Below are positions 61,450 to 64,000 of a DNA stretch of 64,000 nucleotides, in pieces. This stretch comes from Rhyzopertha dominica (taxonomy: Eukaryota > Arthropoda > Insecta > Coleoptera > Bostrichidae). The notes below the pieces were generated by a model, which was given only the letters and a program-made list of their open reading frames with translations, was not told the DNA's origin and searched no databases. Made by a program: the position numbers and the translations under genes. Position 1 is the first letter of the stretch. The number at the start of each line of letters is the position of its first letter. The DNA is taken from NCBI GenBank assembly GCA_025024175.1, contig QCXZ01000137.1, positions 2,046,001-2,110,000 on the forward strand, read 5' to 3'.

Positions 61450-62060
61450 TACTCACTATCACTTTCACTGCTAAAATCACGATTAACTTCTATTATTAAT
61501 TCTTGTACATGATTCGCTCTGTACCGATTTTCAATGTCCAGTACATGCCGCACTGAGTTTCTCCATGCATCGACACTTGTTATTTCAGCTTCGTGTCCAA
61601 TTTTTAGCAGCATTTCATTGCTAAATTTTCCCCCGTCGAATTCTTTGTTTCAACTGCACCCGTATCATTTCAATGGGGTTGAAAATGCAATGATATGGGG
61701 GTAATCGAAGAATGGTGTGACCACATTCAGAAGCGAGAATGTCAATTTTATTTTTCTTCGAAAATTTTTTTGGGCCAAGCACTTCCAACAATTGTTTTTT
61801 GTGTAGTCCTCTTCGAAATATAAATCTTCGATTATTAAAAACTCTTGAATGGTTACCTTATTAGTTGTTGTATTTGGAATTTTATCCAGTTGCTCCGAAT
61901 GGTAACTAGCGTTGTCCATTACTATGACGCTGTTGAGTGGCAATTTGGGCCATAAAATGTTTTTGAACCAATTTTCAAACACTTCCGCATTCATATCAGA
62001 ATGATAATCGGTTTAAAATCAGCAATAATTTGTTGGACCAGTTGCCCTACGAAATGTACT
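61450..62060 (-). pseudogene. IS630-type DDE transposase relic, copy 2
   Basis: From 62060: a short lead-in, DYHSDMNAEVFENWFKNILW, LPLNSVIVMDNASYHSEQLD (second catalytic aspartate), KIPNT, then a frameshift. GHTILRLPPYHCIFNPIEMI near 61660-61710 retains the catalytic glutamate that copy 1 has lost. The acidic serine-rich C-terminal tail ends near 61450. The N-terminal domain and first aspartate are missing. The two copies are diverged relatives, not recent duplicates. Confidence 0.75.
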
Positions 62061-64000
62061 TGTCGCAAACGCCTCTTAATAAGTGGCTAAATGTAAGAAT
62101 ATATGTAAGTATGACTGAATATTGCACTTGGTATGCTTACATGCTGAAAAACATTAAAATATAAGTAAACACATATGCTTGCAATATCGTTTATAGTAGG
62201 AATAGGATAGTTCCGATTTCTTCTTATTTCCAAGAAAAATATACAGATAGAAACTACGTTTATGACCTTCCGGATTAAAAGAAAATTTTAACCTGTGAAG
62301 AAACAGGGCAGAAGACGATTGCACACTGCGATCAAAAATTAGAAATTTATGGGCTGCTGCATTGAAATTGGAAGGTTATAAAAATAGATACTACTCGTCA
62401 AATTAGGAAAGAATACGATTTAGTCATACATTAAAAGCTATTAGATGAGAAATATTCGTAGTTTAAATAATAGTACCAAATAATGCTCGGAAAAAAGATT
62501 CTAAAAAAGCCTCAACACAATTTTTGGATACCGTCCACTCCGCTGCAAAACAGTGGAACGTGCCGAACCCGTCTGTTATTCACCATTGTGATCGGCTGTT
62601 CGTATAATGAGTCTCATAGATTGTTGCTTGCTACTATAGCAATGATCAGCTCTAATATCCTGTTGTGATAACCAAAATCGTGACAAATAGTAACAGTGTT
62701 TGTTAAACACCTCACTCTTTACATTTCGCACTATTGATTTCTTATGTTTCATGGTCTTTATGCTTAATTTGTGAATAACTTTGTCAACACTTGTTTTGCT
62801 TTGTTTTCGTACTTATGGTTGTTGGTGGAGTTGTAGAGTTCTGCATTTTTTCTGCTAAGTTCTATAAAAAATTACCTACTCATCTGTTTAACATTCAAAG
62901 TATTTCAATACTGTACAAATCTTCCAAGTATACTATAATAAGGAAAGTTACACCATTGTTTCAGCAATTATAAATCTTTCAGTTATTACCCAGCAAATTG
63001 CTGTAGAATTAAGGATGTCAAAAAGTATTACTTGTCTTAGGATCTTCGACTGTATTGATACTTTTCTGACTTTTGTTGTATTAAGGGTATTAAGAATAGT
63101 ACTTGCCTATTAGTGTTATTTTATGAGTTAATAGTCATTCTGCAACGGCAGATATTTCATGCAATTTTCCTGTTCTGTAATTGGGCACTCACCTGTAAAT
63201 CAGTATACAGTAGTTAGAATATATAAATAAATGAGTGCACTTTTATCGTAACTACGAATATGAAACCTTTTACAGTTCTAAGATCTCTCACACTATTTAA
63301 CTACCACTATCACTGCATTCTTCCAATACTTCATAGTAGTGAAAAATGACGTGAGTTCTCCATGATGAAGGGTAAAGAATTTATTACAACGTTATAAACA
63401 GATGATTAGACTGGCGGTTATCAGATGCTTGTTGGTCATTTGTTCAGCTATCTTAAGGGGCATACGCCCAATTAATATAGATGTCCTGCAGTCGAAATTA
63501 TTTAATCGTTGCGATTGCGGAGCCGCAACAAAATTTCTTCGCATGGAGAGGTAACAAACGAGGTACGTCTGCGTTCAAATTTCTCCTAAGTCATATTCTC
63601 CTGATTTTTCTCGTCCGCCCGGATTCCTGTCCGGGGACAACAACGTCTTGAATGGCACGGTGGATGTTTACACACATGTATCAATTTGCATGGCAAATAC
63701 CATAACGCAGTTGTTCTGTTAAGCAAACGGACACATAAGTCCGCTAATGCAGTCGCATTCCTGTCGAAGCGACAATATTCATGAGCCTGAAAGGGCTCGT
63801 GCATCAAATTTTAGAAATCAAGCATCCAATTTGAACGGACCAATGTTCCCGCTTCTCGACTACCAGGGTGGCATTCCCCGGCACAAATTCACTTCTAGGT
63901 AAAAGGGCTGCGCAAATAGCCTAATAATTTGTTTTTATTTTCAATAAATACTCCGAGTTTTTTACAGATCGTTGTTAATTAATACAGTCTCTCACATAGC
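62061..64000. other. Non-coding; GC-richer block at 63440-63900
   Basis: No gene recognised. The block includes GCCCAATTAATATAG and GGTGGCATTCCCCGGC. The 73-codon minus frame at 63586-63807 within it has no known domain. Confidence 0.25.

Noticed and set aside
1..64000. CRISPR arrays, operons, bacterial promoters or replication origins
   Set aside because: No regularly spaced repeats, no tightly packed genes, and all recognisable families are eukaryotic.
1..64000. tRNA and rRNA genes
   Set aside because: I scanned for T-arm-type GGTTCGA words and cloverleaf partners by eye and found none that fold; a dedicated tRNA search could still find one.

Overview
The window looks like nuclear DNA from an arthropod, most likely an insect. 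It is AT-rich and non-coding for most of its length, with single-base N calls from a draft assembly. It has no operons or bacterial-type gene packing, and nearly every recognisable coding stretch is a decayed transposable element of a family common in insects (Tc1/mariner-IS630, hAT, piggyBac, jockey-like LINE, Penelope-like). I cannot name the species.

Only one stretch looks like a host gene: a probable terminal exon at 726-885 on the + strand, with a 3' splice site before it and a poly(A) signal touching its stop codon. The gene would extend left, out of the window. The remaining ~63 kb behaves like a gene desert or very large intron. GC-richer unique blocks with TAAT-type motifs lie at about 3.35-3.66, 6.56-6.80, 14.1-14.5, 21.1-21.5, 25.0-25.6, 29.75-30.3, 34.65-35.4, 40.9-41.3, 43.05-43.66, 48.2-48.5, 50.5-50.9, 53.3-53.5, 60.1-60.6 and 63.45-63.9 kb. 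They resemble the conserved cis-regulatory blocks around developmental genes, but only comparison with other species could show that.

The left 10 kb is the densest in DNA transposons: a complete but internally deleted mariner (1081-1970), two related mariner-like copies with a DUF4817-like N-terminus (2008-3236, and 7047-9771 split by a hAT-like insertion at 8070-9391), a terminal fragment of the same family (3983-4188), a ~380 bp foldback repeat (4203-4582) and an unrecognised multi-copy coding relic (5063-5870). The middle holds a piggyBac relic (21750-22315), an IS630-type DDE relic (23102-24480), a near-perfect 197 bp palindrome (27911-28107), an (AT)n tract, LINE scraps and a second small palindrome with a hammerhead-like core (31587-31749).

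From 32 to 47 kb retroelements dominate. There are two minus-strand Penelope-like copies carrying RT and GIY-YIG parts (32732-33960 and 44135-45662) and two minus-strand jockey-like LINEs (36700-37790 and 45810-47255). The right third has another DUF4817-type mariner (48935-50302), a TIR-bounded element packed with TATAAAA motifs (51090-52237), a LINE scrap (53995-54115), a second hammerhead-like motif (60001-60052) and a second IS630-type DDE relic (61450-62060).

The most unusual items are the folded DNAs: the perfect 56-bp-arm palindrome, the foldback at 4.2 kb, and the hammerhead-ribozyme-like motifs. Those motifs occur both in the Penelope tails and as two dispersed homologous copies whose stem II differs by paired changes.
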